Positions 5,301 through 5,487 of a stretch of 5,487 bases of DNA are shown here, piece by piece. The DNA is taken from the NCBI GenBank assembly GCA_015222985.1, contig JADFWI010000263.1, positions 1-5,487 on the forward strand, read 5' to 3'. The translations under genes and the position numbers were made by a program. This DNA is from Pseudomonadota bacterium. Lineage in GTDB: Bacteria > Desulfobacterota > Desulfobacteria > Desulfobacterales > C00003060. Below the pieces are notes generated by a model. That model did not search any database. It was not told the origin of the DNA and was given only the letters and a program-made list of their open reading frames with translations. Numbering within the stretch: position 1 is the first letter of the stretch; each line of letters starts with the position of its first letter.

Positions 5301-5487
5301 ATGGCAAACCGTAGACGAAAACTCACTGCCGCTGAAAAGGCGGAAAAAAAGCGGCGGCAGAAGGAGTACATGACCATCTTTATCAACGGGAAACAGAAGC
5401 GAGTTAAGCGGCCGCCAACCATTAATGGTATGGATGTGGACGAGTTCATCCGGAGGAATGCAGATCCCATCTGGTTACACCAAAATG
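5301..5487 (+). CDS. Small lysine/arginine-rich hypothetical protein (partial, runs off the window)
   Basis: An ATG at 5301 opens a frame that stays open to the right edge, giving 62 residues. The N-terminus, MANRRRKLTAAEKAEKKRRQ, is strongly basic and probably a charged helix. It is followed by MTIFINGKQKRVKRPPTING (a short strand-like stretch) and MDVDEFIRRNADPIWLHQN. I do not recognise a characterised family; the basic start would suit nucleic-acid or ribosome contact, but that is speculation. Only a weak purine-rich stretch (GAGAG near 5285-5289) precedes the ATG. It follows the CxxC gene by 54 bp on the same strand with no attC site between, so both may belong to one cassette or this may be the flank of the array. 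Confidence 0.65.
   Translation, partial: MANRRRKLTAAEKAEKKRRQKEYMTIFINGKQKRVKRPPTINGMDVDEFIRRNADPIWLHQN

Noticed and set aside
5403..5409. GTTAAGC, a full match to GTTRRRY
   Set aside because: It lies inside the basic protein's coding frame and has no L'/L'' pairing or R'' partner upstream.

Overview
The window looks like an accessory stretch of a bacterial chromosome at moderate GC. A ferritin/rubrerythrin-like tail, integron-type gene cassettes, a toxin-antitoxin pair and a SIR2-like fragment together suggest an environmental anaerobe, possibly Desulfobacterota. That assignment is a guess from gene content; nothing here fixes the taxon.

Layout. Bases 1-119 (+) are the C-terminus of a ferritin-like protein. 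Bases 120-390 are a convergent spacer with overlapping small inverted repeats. Bases 391-2746 (-) form a three-gene operon transcribed leftwards: a TetR-family regulator (2746-2132), a small class I SAM-dependent methyltransferase (2077-1433) and a larger methyltransferase with an N-terminal winged-helix-like domain (1410-391). It is headed by a recognisable sigma70 promoter (TTGACA, 17 bp, TATGGT). A perfect 16-bp inverted repeat, 2761-2799, covers the -10 box and the expected transcription start. This reads as a self-repressed, ligand-inducible methylation operon of unknown substrate.

Bases 2800-3118 have no convincing gene but several hairpins, one terminator-like. Bases 3119-4078 (-) are a remnant of a SIR2-like protein: the NYD-like and GYSLPxxD motifs are present, but the N-terminal glycine-rich NAD loop is missing and the C-terminus stops early.

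From 4077 rightwards the DNA has the architecture of an integron cassette array. Two attC-like sites (4077-4151 and 4899-4970) share the same orientation and the same box spacing, and each has one extrahelical base in L''. They bound an 819-bp cassette (4146-4964) carrying an addiction-module antitoxin and a RelE/ParE-type toxin. The next cassette starts at 4965 with a small three-CxxC metal-binding-type protein (4983-5246), followed by a small basic protein that runs off the window (5301-5487). No integrase or attI is visible, so this could be the interior of an integron or a cluster of attC sites lacking an integrase.

The two halves look functionally separate: a regulated methyltransferase operon on the left, and mobile or defence-associated material on the right (toxin-antitoxin cassette, SIR2 remnant, orphan cassette genes).
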